This document shows, one piece after another, positions 6,315 to 14,476 of a DNA stretch of 45,933 bases. The translations under genes and the position numbers were made by a program. The stretch's first letter is position 1. Every line of letters starts with the position of its first letter. Under the pieces are notes generated by a model. That model had not been told where the DNA came from. It saw only the letters and a list, made by a program, of their open reading frames with translations, and did no database searches. This stretch comes from Anaerolineales bacterium UBA7227 (GTDB lineage Bacteria > Chloroflexota > Anaerolineae > Anaerolineales > Villigracilaceae), in assembly GCA_002473085.1 (NCBI GenBank), contig DKTP01000102.1:1-45933 (forward strand), in the 5' to 3' direction.

Positions 6315-8303
6315 TTATTCTGATTGCGTATTATGTCCCCACACACTAATAAATCCATCATTGGTGAAGACATATAATAACGTTCCATCTGGGCTGAGAG
6401 TACCGTAGCCAGACTGTGGCAAATATGCCAGCAATGTTTTATCCGCAACGGACCAAATTTGTACTGTCTGGTATCCACCTCCAGAGATTAGCATGCTTTC
6501 GTCGGATGAAAATTGTAACGATAAGATATAGCTATAGTCAACAGAATCATCCCCAGCCAATACTGTTGTGGGAATATTTTCCTGCAATGATTTAATGTGA
6601 ATGCTGTTATTGGCTCCAATGTAAGCGAAGTATTTGCCACTTGGAGAAAATGCAATATCTCCATACTCCGCGTCGTAAATGGATGTTAACTCCTTGCCAT
6701 CTTCCGTATTCCATAGTTTGACGCTGTAATCATCGCCTTGGGTCGCGAATGAAATCCCATCAGGCGAAAAGACAATCTTGGAAAAAGAACCATACTGACC
6801 AAAAATATAAAAGAACTTGTTGTGGGCTTGAAAGCGGGTGATTTGTGTTTTGCTATTCACATCCCATAGGTAGAGAGCGCCATCACTTGTGCCGATTGCA
6901 AGCAAGGAACCATCGGGAGAGAGCGCCACCTGTTCAATGGTGTCGCTGGTTTCGTAATGTATCTGCGTCTTTGAACGGACGCTTAAATTGTTCGAGCCGA
7001 TTTCAGAGATGACAAGATCACCTTGTTTGACCTTCCAGTCCCATTCAATGGTGACAATATTATCGCCTTTCATCATAAGATAATTAAATTCTTTCTCCGT
7101 GGCTCGTAACTTGTCGAATCCAGGATTTGGGTTCATCAAGCCGATTATTTGCGGCGTGGGATACCCCCTTGCCAGAATCAGGGTGTTCCCGTCAGATGTA
7201 ATGGCCTGTATGGCGGGAAGCGCTTCAAATCCAAGGGCCTGAATTTCAGCTTCTTTTGTGATAGACCATGCTCTTGGGTTTCTGCCAGCAATGCTGGTAA
7301 GTTCGCTATAAGAAATCTTGTTCACACCGTAAGTTTCAAGGTTTACAAGATAATAGAAGTCAAATGTGTCGGAAGCCATAACCAATCGGGATTCGCTCAA
7401 AAAAATCCATTGGGTGATATGGTCGTCATGCTGCCCAAATTCGAGTGGCAAATCTGCTGCCAGTGTGTTCTTATCCAAATCCCAGATTCTTAATTTTCCA
7501 AAATCAAACGACGCAACTAGGTTTGTAAAAGGTGAAGCGGCTAGATTTAAAGAAAAACCCATATGCGGGATCCTGTTGGTGAACGTGAGGTCTGTTGCTG
7601 TCCAGACTAGCAATTCCCTTAATGAGTTCATTTCTGATGTCAGTATCCACTTCCCATCGGCGGAATAATGGGCGGTTCGGATTTCTTTTGTTCGTTCTTT
7701 GGATTGAATTAGATTCCCATTGCTTAAATTCCAAAGGCTTAATACTGTTTTATCCCCCACCGTGACAAAACTCGCTCCGTCTGGCGATATCTTCAGACTG
7801 GTAATTGTGCCTTCGTAGGCGTTGATGCTCAGTAGCGCATCCCAGGTTTCCGTATTCCAGATGGTAACATTTCCAGCAGTGTCGCCTGCCGCAAATAACT
7901 TTCCATCAAAGGAAATATCGATGGAACTGATGGCTGTCTTGGCGGGAATAAATCTGGTCTCTTGCCAGTATTTTGTCTCGTAGATATAAATTCCGCGTGA
8001 ATTGACTGCAATAAACAGGGAGCCATCGGGCGAGAAGGCGCTTTTGTTGATAACCCCTTTTCCAATATTGCGTATTTCTGAAAGTGTTCCCTGCTCTATT
8101 GCGCTCTCTATGCTGACGGGAATGGGAGTCGGCGTAAAAGTTGGTGTAAAAGTAGGTGCGGGAGTATTCGTCGGCGTCGTCGTGGGGATAAGGGTCGGCG
8201 TTTCTGTTGGAAGCGTGGATGAAACCTGCAATGTTCCACATCCATTGATAAGGAGCATGAGCGCCAGTGCAGGAAAGATCATTTTAGCAACTTGAATCTT
8301 CAT
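6315..8303 (-). CDS. lipoprotein with WD40-type beta-propeller repeats
   Basis: A 662-residue secreted lipoprotein. The signal peptide (residues 1-21) ends in the lipobox LINGC with C22 as the lipidated residue. A Thr/Pro-rich linker of TPT-type repeats (about 28-63) separates the anchor from the body. The rest is made of WD40-like units, recognisable by repeated FSPDG, SPDGSLLAIGTSDGALYLWD and WN endings. There are roughly ten to twelve units, enough for one or two propellers on the outer face of the membrane. Such proteins act as interaction scaffolds; the partner is unknown. GGAGAAACA precedes the ATG. The gene is clearly AT-richer than its neighbours and uses more A/T-ending codons, which suggests transfer. 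It is transcribed alone and converges on the HEPN-MNT operon. Confidence 0.88.
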   Translation of the reverse strand: MKIQVAKMIFPALALMLLINGCGTLQVSSTLPTETPTLIPTTTPTNTPAPTFTPTFTPTPIPVSIESAIEQGTLSEIRNIGKGVINKSAFSPDGSLFIAVNSRGIYIYETKYWQETRFIPAKTAISSIDISFDGKLFAAGDTAGNVTIWNTETWDALLSINAYEGTITSLKISPDGASFVTVGDKTVLSLWNLSNGNLIQSKERTKEIRTAHYSADGKWILTSEMNSLRELLVWTATDLTFTNRIPHMGFSLNLAASPFTNLVASFDFGKLRIWDLDKNTLAADLPLEFGQHDDHITQWIFLSESRLVMASDTFDFYYLVNLETYGVNKISYSELTSIAGRNPRAWSITKEAEIQALGFEALPAIQAITSDGNTLILARGYPTPQIIGLMNPNPGFDKLRATEKEFNYLMMKGDNIVTIEWDWKVKQGDLVISEIGSNNLSVRSKTQIHYETSDTIEQVALSPDGSLLAIGTSDGALYLWDVNSKTQITRFQAHNKFFYIFGQYGSFSKIVFSPDGISFATQGDDYSVKLWNTEDGKELTSIYDAEYGDIAFSPSGKYFAYIGANNSIHIKSLQENIPTTVLAGDDSVDYSYILSLQFSSDESMLISGGGYQTVQIWSVADKTLLAYLPQSGYGTLSPDGTLLYVFTNDGFISVWGHNTQSE

Positions 8304-8395
8304 TGTTTCTCCTTGAAAGAGTTCTATGTGTCGCTAGAGACGGTGGCTTTTTAAATTTTATCGCCAACCTTCAATAAGGCTCAATATTTGCGCCC

Positions 8396-8401
8396 ATTAT
8401 A
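8396..8401 (-). promoter_or_regulatory. possible -10 box of the WD40 lipoprotein gene
   Basis: A perfect TATAAT on the minus strand lies 92 bases upstream of the lipoprotein ATG. The best -35 match, TTGAGA, is 21 bases away, which is long, so this is only a candidate. Confidence 0.35.
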
Positions 8402-8473
8402 GCCTTTCCCCGCATTTCTGCATCTCAAACTCTATAAGTTCGGAATAAAATACTTCCAAAGATTTATCTTGCT

Positions 8474-8505
8474 TTAGTAGAGCAACATGAATGTTGCCCT
8501 ACTAA
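8474..8505. repeat. long imperfect palindrome (AGTAG-GCAACAT / ATGTTGC-CTACT)
   Basis: TTTAGTAG and GCAACAT pair with ATGTTGC and CTACTAAA around a 2-base centre, with one mismatch between the stem blocks. It lies in the 247-base gap between the lipoprotein and the small unknown gene. It lacks a T-run on either strand. It may be a REP/MITE-type palindrome or an inefficient terminator. Nothing else was found in this gap apart from the possible -10 box. Confidence 0.55.
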
Positions 8506-8550
8506 AAACTGCACAGCGTCAAGGATGAAGTCCTCAACGCGGCGGACGGT

Positions 8551-8781
8551 CTACTTGCGCCAGTAGTTGTTGGCGGCGGCGATAGTCTGGAAGTTGATGG
8601 CGATGACCTGCGAAGCCGCGGTCAGCGAATCCGCGTTCTCCGCGTAGACCGGGCGCAGTTTCTCGCGCACGGCCGCGTCGGGTTGGGTGTATTTGACGCC
8701 GCGGCGGCTGAGCGTGATGGCGAGTTCGAACCCCTCCTGCGGGGTGGCGGTGATCAGGGTGGTAAGCCATGTGTCTGCCAT
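8551..8781 (-). CDS. small hypothetical protein (76 aa)
   Basis: The frame encodes MADTWLTTLITATPQEGFE followed by a mixed helical sequence ending NNYWRK. The ATG at 8781 is preferred over one 15 codons upstream because AAGGA sits eight bases before it. The product is soluble, has no cysteines and shows no motif that I recognise. It is isolated, with 250-base gaps on both sides, and runs opposite to lgt. The G/C-rich third positions support that it is coding. Confidence 0.6.
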   Translation of the reverse strand: MADTWLTTLITATPQEGFELAITLSRRGVKYTQPDAAVREKLRPVYAENADSLTAASQVIAINFQTIAAANNYWRK

Positions 8782-9018
8782 TGGACAATTCCTTTCGGTG
8801 AATGGTTTTGGTTTGGTTGCGCGCAAAATTCATTGCGTCGCTTATCAGAGACCTTGTGAGGATGGATTCTTACCGCCGCGTCCCGTCCCGGCCGGGAATT
8901 AACTAGAAAACTCGCGGCGCAATTCGAGTACAATGGCTTCCCGTAGGCCCAAACCCTTTACAAAACTGTGCATGTGACAAATTTCAATTGGTGATACCAT
9001 TTTCCAAAGGAGCGTTCA

Positions 9019-9846
9019 ATGATTCGATTTCTATTTGACGGTATCTACATTTACCCCGCCAACGGCGACCCCTGGCGGCTGCTGGCCTGGTACGGCGTCA
9101 TCCTGATGAGCGGCGCGATGGCCGGCGCATGGCTGGCGGCGCGCGAAGTCAAGCGGCGCGGCGGCGACCCCGAAGTCGTCTGGGACCTGCTGGTCTACCT
9201 CATCATCGGCGGCGTGATCGGCGCGCGGCTGTGGCACGTTTTCACCCCGCCGCCCTCGTCCATCGAGCAGGGTATCACCACTTCCTATTACCTGACCCAC
9301 CCGATTGATCTGGTCAACCTCCGCAAAGGCGGCCTGGGAATCCCCGGCGCGGTCATCGGCGGGATGATCGCGCTCTATTACTACACGCGCAAATACAAGA
9401 TGAACTTCGCCGAATGGACCGACATCGCCGCGCCCTCCGTCGCGCTCGGGCAGGCTATCGGACGCTTTGGCAACTACTTCAACCAGGAAGTCTACGGCGC
9501 GCCTACCGACCTGCCGTGGAAGATCTACATTGAACCGGCCTATCGCGTCAGCGGTTTTAAGCAATACGACTACTTCCACCCGCTCTTCCTCTACGAGGCG
9601 CTTTGGAACCTCGCCAACATGTTCTTGCTGATCTGGCTTTCGCGTCGCTTTGCCGATCAGCTCAAACCGGGCGATGTGTTTCTAGCCTACCTGATCGTCT
9701 ATCCCGTCGGACGCTTCCTGCTCGACTTCCTCCGCCTCGACGCCGCGCAGCTCGGCGGCATCAACGCCAACCAGACCTTCATGGCGATCGTCGCGCTCAT
9801 CGCCGCGACCGCGCTGTTCATCCGCCATCGCCCGCGCAAAGAATAA
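9019..9846 (+). CDS. lgt: prolipoprotein diacylglyceryl transferase
   Basis: This 275-residue polytopic inner-membrane enzyme transfers diacylglycerol from phosphatidylglycerol to the lipobox cysteine of prolipoproteins. It has about seven membrane segments and the family signature GRFGNYFNQEVYG at 148-160, with the essential Arg at R149. At the position of the histidine reported as important in the E. coli enzyme (H103) this protein has Pro, in GLGIPGAVIGG; other phyla also differ there. AAAGGAG lies seven bases ahead of the ATG. Its substrates in this window would include the WD40 lipoprotein and BmpA. The ABC transporter genes follow closely on the same strand. Confidence 0.95.
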   Translation: MIRFLFDGIYIYPANGDPWRLLAWYGVILMSGAMAGAWLAAREVKRRGGDPEVVWDLLVYLIIGGVIGARLWHVFTPPPSSIEQGITTSYYLTHPIDLVNLRKGGLGIPGAVIGGMIALYYYTRKYKMNFAEWTDIAAPSVALGQAIGRFGNYFNQEVYGAPTDLPWKIYIEPAYRVSGFKQYDYFHPLFLYEALWNLANMFLLIWLSRRFADQLKPGDVFLAYLIVYPVGRFLLDFLRLDAAQLGGINANQTFMAIVALIAATALFIRHRPRKE

Positions 9847-9897
9847 TTGGCGTTCTCTAACGCCAACTGCGCCGGGGAACGCAGATCGAGCAAAAAT

Positions 9898-10845
9898 ATG
9901 ATCGAAACCCACGACCTCAGCAAACAATTCGACAAGGACTTCTGGGCGGTGGACGGCGTCTCGCTGACCGTCAGGCCCGGACAGATCCTTGCCCTGCTCG
10001 GACAGAACGGCGCGGGCAAGACCACCACCGTCCGCATGTTGACTGCGCTTCTTCATCCGACCCGCGGCTGGGCGCGCGTCGACGGGTACGACACCGTCGC
10101 CGACGGCGCGAAAGTCCGCGCGGCCATCGGCGTGTTGACCGAACAGCATGGCCTCTACATGCGCATGAGCGCGGTCGAATACCTGGATTTTTTCGGCGAA
10201 CTCTACGGCGTAGTCGGCCCGGCCTACCGCGCGGAGCGGACCCGCCTGCTCGAATACTTTGGCCTGGCCGAGGCGGCCCATCGCCGCATCGGCGAATATT
10301 CCAAAGGCATGAAGCAGAAACTCGCGCTGGCGCGGGCCCTGATCCATAACCCGTCTGTGCTGCTGCTCGATGAACCGACCTCCGCTATGGACCCTGAATC
10401 AGCGCGCCTCGTCCGCGACCAGATCGCCAGCTTGAAATCCTCCCGGCGCACGATCGTCATCTGCACGCACAACCTTTCCGAAGCGGAACTGCTGGCAGAC
10501 GCGGTCGCGGTAATCTACCGCGGGCGGATCCTCGTCAGCGGGACGCTGGATGAATTGAAGGACGCGGTCCTCGGTCCAAGAGAATACGAAGTGAGTCTCG
10601 CGCGCGATTGGGACCTGGACGGCTTCGTCCCGCCCGCGGGCGTGACGCTCAGCGGGCGCGACGCGGACCGGCTCCGCTTCCGCGTGAGCGATCCGCGCGC
10701 CGTGAATCCGCAGTTGGTGCATGAATTATCGGCGCGCCAGGCCCCCGTCGTGTCGGTGCAAGAGTCGCCGCGCACGCTGGAGCAGGTCTACCTCAAGGTG
10801 ATGGCCGACGCGCAGGCCGCGCCTCTCCAGCCCGAGGTCAGGTAG
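9898..10845 (+). CDS. ABC-2 type exporter, ATP-binding protein
   Basis: A 315-residue ATPase of the NatA/CcmA/DrrA type. Walker A GQNGAGKT is at residues 35-42, the signature YSKGMKQ at 134-140 and Walker B LLLDEPTSAMDP at about 155-166. The tail of roughly 80 residues after the nucleotide-binding domain is typical of this subfamily. The start at ATG 9898 gives the normal N-terminus; the frame opens earlier at a TTG next to the lgt stop, but those residues are not conserved in the family. It ends seven bases before the permease gene and forms a two-gene exporter with it. Substrate unknown. Confidence 0.9.
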   Translation: MIETHDLSKQFDKDFWAVDGVSLTVRPGQILALLGQNGAGKTTTVRMLTALLHPTRGWARVDGYDTVADGAKVRAAIGVLTEQHGLYMRMSAVEYLDFFGELYGVVGPAYRAERTRLLEYFGLAEAAHRRIGEYSKGMKQKLALARALIHNPSVLLLDEPTSAMDPESARLVRDQIASLKSSRRTIVICTHNLSEAELLADAVAVIYRGRILVSGTLDELKDAVLGPREYEVSLARDWDLDGFVPPAGVTLSGRDADRLRFRVSDPRAVNPQLVHELSARQAPVVSVQESPRTLEQVYLKVMADAQAAPLQPEVR

Positions 10846-10851
10846 GAAACA

Positions 10852-12291
10852 ATGAGAGAGTGGCTTCATCCCGTCTGGGTGATCGGCAAGCGCGAGTTGC
10901 GCGACCAGTTGCGCGATTGGCGCATCCTGGTCCCCTTGATCGCGTTGACGGTCGGCTTTCCTTTTCTGATGAACGCCGTCGCTTACGAGGCGACGCGGTT
11001 CGCAAACCAATACGGCGGCGATCTTGTCGTGGACCGGCTCGTCCCGTTTTCGATTCTGATCATCGGCTTCTTCCCGTTGACGATCTCCCTGCTCGGCGCG
11101 CTGGAGTCGTTTGTGGGCGAGAAGGAGCGCGGCACCATCGAGCCGTTGCTTAGTTCGCCGCTGGCAGACTGGCAACTGTATCTCGGCAAACTTTTGGTGG
11201 GAATTATTTCGCCGCTGGTTTCGAGCATGGTCTCCATCGGCATTTACCTGCTCATTGTTTCGCGGCTAGATATCGCCATGCCCTCTCCTTTGGTGTTCGC
11301 GCAGTTGATCATGCTCACCGTTTCGCATGCGGTACTGATGGTCAGCGCGTCGATCGTGATCTCGATCCAGTCCACTTCGGTGAAGGCGGCCAACCTGATG
11401 GCCTCCTTCGTCATCATCCCGGTCGCGATCCTGATGCAGGGCGAGACGACGTTGCTGTTTTGGGGCAACAACCAGACGCTGTGGCTGGCGGTGGTTGCGG
11501 CGCTGATCGTCTCTGGACTCATCGTCCGCCTCGGGCTGGCCCACTTCCAGCGGGAATACCTGCTTGGACGCGAAATTGACGTGCTGAACCTCCGCTGGAT
11601 GGCGCGCACGTTCTGGGGATATTTCAAGGGCGGCGCGCAGTCGGCCTCAGACTGGTATCGTTCGCTGTTCAAAGTGTCGTTGCGGAAATTGCGGAAACCC
11701 ATCCTCGCCATGGTCCTGCTGGCTGTGGCGGGAGTGGCCGTCTCCTATTTTTGGGCGGACCGTAACTTGCAGGATTATGTCCAGTCGGCGGACGCGGAAC
11801 GGTTAACCGCCATCCAGGAGCGGATCCTGAAGCTCGGCAACCTCGATGATGTCGGCTCGCAATTCTCGGCTCCGGCCCTGTTCCTGCATAATCTTCAAGC
11901 CATGCTTTTCATCAGCCTGCTTGGATTGACTTCGTTTGGCGTGCTGGGCGTGATCCTTTACCTGATCAATATCGGCGTGGTCGGGGTCCTGGTTGGGCTA
12001 TTCAAAGTGATGGGCTACAACCCTCTCCCGCTGGTGGCTCTGGGCATCCTCCCTCACGGCGTGTTCGAGATCCCCGCCCTGATCCTTGCCTGCGCGGCGA
12101 CCCTGCACATCGGACTCGTACTGGTGACGCCCCAGGCCGGGCGGACGATCGGCGAAATCCTGCTCGAGGGGCTGGCCGATTGGGCGCGCGTCGTCGTCGG
12201 TTTGGTCGTCCCCCTGCTGGCGGTGGCGGCGCTGATCGAGGCCCATGTCACGCCGCAACTGCTGCTGGGCGCGGTCGGCTTCATGAAATAG
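10852..12291 (+). CDS. ABC-2 permease fused to a SpoIIM domain
   Basis: A 479-residue membrane protein in two parts. Residues 1 to about 240 form an ABC-2 permease with roughly six membrane segments and the family's EKERGTIEPLLSSPL motif after the second segment. Residues from about 265 to the end form a SpoIIM (DUF95) domain, with its hallmark LPHGVFEIPALI around 400-411 and three to four more membrane segments. In other bacteria SpoIIM is a separate membrane protein known from endospore engulfment, but homologues occur in non-sporulating species. The fusion suggests the SpoIIM part works with this transporter rather than in sporulation. AGGA precedes the ATG, and a strong terminator follows. 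The transported substrate is unknown. Confidence 0.87.
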   Translation: MREWLHPVWVIGKRELRDQLRDWRILVPLIALTVGFPFLMNAVAYEATRFANQYGGDLVVDRLVPFSILIIGFFPLTISLLGALESFVGEKERGTIEPLLSSPLADWQLYLGKLLVGIISPLVSSMVSIGIYLLIVSRLDIAMPSPLVFAQLIMLTVSHAVLMVSASIVISIQSTSVKAANLMASFVIIPVAILMQGETTLLFWGNNQTLWLAVVAALIVSGLIVRLGLAHFQREYLLGREIDVLNLRWMARTFWGYFKGGAQSASDWYRSLFKVSLRKLRKPILAMVLLAVAGVAVSYFWADRNLQDYVQSADAERLTAIQERILKLGNLDDVGSQFSAPALFLHNLQAMLFISLLGLTSFGVLGVILYLINIGVVGVLVGLFKVMGYNPLPLVALGILPHGVFEIPALILACAATLHIGLVLVTPQAGRTIGEILLEGLADWARVVVGLVVPLLAVAALIEAHVTPQLLLGAVGFMK

Positions 12292-12295
12292 ATCA

Positions 12296-12325
12296 AAACC
12301 CCGTTTTCGAGAGAAAGCGGGGTTT
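12296..12325. terminator. bidirectional terminator between exporter and HNH genes
   Basis: AAACCCCGTTTTC pairs with GAAAGCGGGGTTT (one G-T wobble) around GAGA. T-rich tracts follow on both strands. It lies between the convergent stop codons at 12291 and 12328. Confidence 0.88.
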
Positions 12326-12327
12326 GT

Positions 12328-12831
12328 TTACCAGCCGGCGACGAACGGTTCCCATTCGGAATATTCCGTCAGGTGGCGGCCAAAAATATAGACCGCGCTG
12401 GCGGGCGGCTCCTTTGGGATGTGGAGCAGGCGCATGTGTGCCTCCTCAGGATTTTTGCCTCCCTTGCGGTGATTGCACGAGGGACAGGCCGCCACCACGT
12501 TCGTCCAGATGTGTTCGCCGCCCATGTGCTTCGGCAGCACATGGTCCACAGTGAGATTTCCATCCCTGCGCCCGCAATATTGACAAGTATAATTGTCCCG
12601 ACGGAAGACCTCGCGGCGAGTCAGTTTGACGCGCGGCCGCGGACGGCGGATCATATCTTCAAGACGGATGACCGATGGCCGCGGAAAGACCTGCGAGACC
12701 GCGCGGATATTTCCGCGCCCGTTCACCACCATCGCCGCCTTCCCCGAAAAGATCAGACCGATGGCGCGGCGCGTATCGCAGATGTTGATGGGTTCGAAAT
12801 TGGCGTTTAGCACCAATACAGGCTCGAACAT
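12328..12831 (-). CDS. HNH endonuclease family protein
   Basis: A 167-residue protein with a conserved N-terminal half (VLVLNANFEPINIC...) and a C-terminal HNH nuclease fold. Two zinc knuckles, CQYC (83-86) and CPSC (116-119), flank the active-site DH pair (D96, H97) and N111, followed by NHRKGG. This group of stand-alone HNH proteins is common and single-copy in Chloroflexota and Cyanobacteria; the cellular role is not defined. ATG 12831 is chosen because GGAGGG lies five bases ahead; an upstream ATG at 12894 would include a promoter-like TATAAT. It is divergent from the TIGR01777 gene. Confidence 0.9.
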   Translation of the reverse strand: MFEPVLVLNANFEPINICDTRRAIGLIFSGKAAMVVNGRGNIRAVSQVFPRPSVIRLEDMIRRPRPRVKLTRREVFRRDNYTCQYCGRRDGNLTVDHVLPKHMGGEHIWTNVVAACPSCNHRKGGKNPEEAHMRLLHIPKEPPASAVYIFGRHLTEYSEWEPFVAGW

Positions 12832-12853
12832 GGAGCCCTCCGCAATCTGCCCG

Positions 12854-12859
12854 ATTATA
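12854..12859 (-). promoter_or_regulatory. -10 box of the HNH gene (TATAAT)
   Basis: A perfect TATAAT on the minus strand is 22 bases before the HNH start codon and leaves room for the GGAGGG ribosome site. No convincing -35 is seen. Confidence 0.5.
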
Positions 12860-12941
12860 CCGCTTGTTTTAAAATCCCCGGAAACCCGGCCCATCGCGCC
12901 GGGCGCGTCATCGCCCTCGACCGAAGATTGGAGAGACGACC

Positions 12942-13844
12942 ATGAATGTCCTCATTACCGGCGGCGCAGGCTTGATCGGCCGCGCCCTTTCCCGTTCCAT
13001 GCTGGCAGACAGGCACAAGGTTTGGATTCTCACCCGCTCGCCGGAGCGCGTCACGCTTCCCGTCGGCTGTATCGCCGTCGGCTGGGACGGCCGCTCCGCG
13101 CAGGGTTGGGGCGCTCTCGTCAACGAGATGGACGCGGTCGTCAACCTGGCGGGAGCCAACCTCGCCGCCTGGCCGTGGACGGAGGCGCGGCGGCAATCCT
13201 TCTGGAACAGCCGCGTCTGGGCAGGACAGGCGACCGCCGAAGCGATTCGCGCCGCAAAAAAGAAACCGGCTGTCTTCATCCAGGCCTCGGGCGTCAACCA
13301 TTACGGTCTGCGCGGCGCGCCCGCCGACGAATCCATGCCGCCCGCCGGCGACTTCCTGGCGCGGCTCACCGTCGCCTGGGAAAATTCCAGCCAGCCCGTC
13401 GAAGGATTCGGCGTGCGCCGCGCCGTTATCCGCAGCGCGGTTGTCCTGTCGCGGGATAACGTCATTATGAAATTGATGGAACTCCCGGCGCGGCTCTTCG
13501 CGGGCGGGCGCCTCGGCGACGGACGGCAGGCCTTCCCGTGGATCCACATCGCCGACCACATCCGCGCCGTCCGCTTCCTCCTCGACGACGAGCGGGCGCG
13601 CGGAGCCTACAATCTGGTCGCCCCCGAATCCGCTTCCAATGCCGAATTTACCCGCGCCCTCGCGAGTCGCCTTAAACGTCCCTGGTGGTTCCACGTCCCC
13701 GCGTGGCCGATGCGCCTGGCTCTCGGCGGGATGAGCGGTATGGTCCTCGAGGGACGTCCCGTCCAGCCGGGGCGCCTCCTTGAGGCCGGCTTTGAATTCA
13801 AATATCCGACCATGACCGAGGCGCTGGGCGAATTGTATGGTTAG
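12942..13844 (+). CDS. TIGR01777 family NAD-dependent epimerase-like protein
   Basis: A 300-residue extended-SDR protein of the YfcH/SDR39U1 group. The nucleotide-binding GGAGLIG is at residues 7-13. VVNLAGANLAAWPWTEARR, the sugar-epimerase-like QASGVNHYG motif near 112-120, and WIHIADHIRAV (about 205) are family hallmarks, as is the DUF1731-type C-terminus (VQPGRLLEAGFEFKYP). The natural substrate is unknown for the family. GGAGAG lies close before the ATG. The small membrane protein follows 57 bases later but has its own promoter. Confidence 0.9.
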   Translation: MNVLITGGAGLIGRALSRSMLADRHKVWILTRSPERVTLPVGCIAVGWDGRSAQGWGALVNEMDAVVNLAGANLAAWPWTEARRQSFWNSRVWAGQATAEAIRAAKKKPAVFIQASGVNHYGLRGAPADESMPPAGDFLARLTVAWENSSQPVEGFGVRRAVIRSAVVLSRDNVIMKLMELPARLFAGGRLGDGRQAFPWIHIADHIRAVRFLLDDERARGAYNLVAPESASNAEFTRALASRLKRPWWFHVPAWPMRLALGGMSGMVLEGRPVQPGRLLEAGFEFKYPTMTEALGELYG

Positions 13845-13864
13845 CGGAAATGGCGCGCGTCGGA

Positions 13865-13895
13865 TTGCCAATCTGGCCCGCATAGGCGGTATAAT
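13865..13895 (+). promoter_or_regulatory. promoter of the small membrane protein gene, leaderless type
   Basis: TTGCCA at 13865-13870 and TATAAT at 13890-13895 are separated by 19 bases. The ATG at 13902 begins six bases after the -10, so the transcript would start at the start codon itself. Confidence 0.65.
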
Positions 13896-13901
13896 CGGCG
13901 C

Positions 13902-14405
13902 ATGTCCGCTGACCGAGAATTTCGTCCCGAACTGATGCCGCGCAAAGGCGAGGCGTTCGCCTGGCTGACGGCGGCCGGTCTGGTAGCCGGGCTTTTGGCG
14001 GGGACCGCCCGCTGGGGCGCGCTGCCGTTCATTTACTGGTCTCTCGCGATATTCGTCATTTTTTCCGCGGCCAGCATTTCGCTCGGAAATTGGATGGATC
14101 GCCGCTCGGTCCTGCGCCTGGATGCAGGCGGGATCGCCTTCGAGAACGGACTCCGCTCGACGCGGATGACGTGGCCCGAAGTTCAGAATGTGGCGGTCGT
14201 CCCGACGCGATTGGGCCGACGCGTGCAGGTCCAAAGCGCGCGGTCGCATTTCACGTTCAAGACGCTGGGCGAGTCGGCGCTGGGCGGGCAATTGTTCCGC
14301 ACCGGGTTTGCCGAGGGCGAAAGCATCCTCCAAACCATCCTCGGCGAATGCGGCTTGACCGAGATAACTGAAAAGGACGGGGTGACGTATTACGCCCGTC
14401 CCTGA
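13902..14405 (+). CDS. small membrane protein with PH-like cytosolic domain
   Basis: A 167-residue protein with two membrane segments (about residues 18-36 and 42-62) and then a beta-rich domain: LRLDAGGIAFENG, a MTWPEVQNVAVV segment and short strands. This arrangement resembles bacterial PH-like (bPH) membrane proteins, but the match is by eye. No enzyme motif is visible. It has its own promoter immediately before the ATG and a strong terminator 20 bases after the stop, so it is probably a single-gene unit unless transcription reads into tyrS. Confidence 0.75.
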   Translation: MSADREFRPELMPRKGEAFAWLTAAGLVAGLLAGTARWGALPFIYWSLAIFVIFSAASISLGNWMDRRSVLRLDAGGIAFENGLRSTRMTWPEVQNVAVVPTRLGRRVQVQSARSHFTFKTLGESALGGQLFRTGFAEGESILQTILGECGLTEITEKDGVTYYARP

Positions 14406-14424
14406 CGGATTTGTTTTACGGCTG

Positions 14425-14460
14425 ACGCATCACGTCGTAAAACGTGGTGCGTTATTTTTT
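14425..14460 (+). terminator. terminator just upstream of tyrS
   Basis: ACGCATCACG pairs with CGTGGTGCGT (one wobble) around eight bases and is followed by TATTTTTT. The T-run ends only 16 bases before the tyrS ATG, so it either ends the previous unit or regulates entry into tyrS. Confidence 0.82.
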
Positions 14461-14476
14461 GCCTGCGAGGTGTGTG

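Noticed and set aside
12328..12831. The HNH protein as part of a restriction system or homing intron
   Set aside because: It is a stand-alone gene of native base composition in a conserved-looking context, with no methylase, intron or phage gene nearby.
12855..14333. A 492-codon minus-strand frame opposite the TIGR01777 and small membrane protein genes
   Set aside because: Both plus-strand genes are supported by motifs, promoter and ribosome sites; the antisense frame shows only codon-bias residue composition.
14405..14476. A T-box riboswitch before tyrS
   Set aside because: The leader is about 70 bases and contains only a terminator hairpin; there is no specifier loop and no T-box antiterminator sequence.
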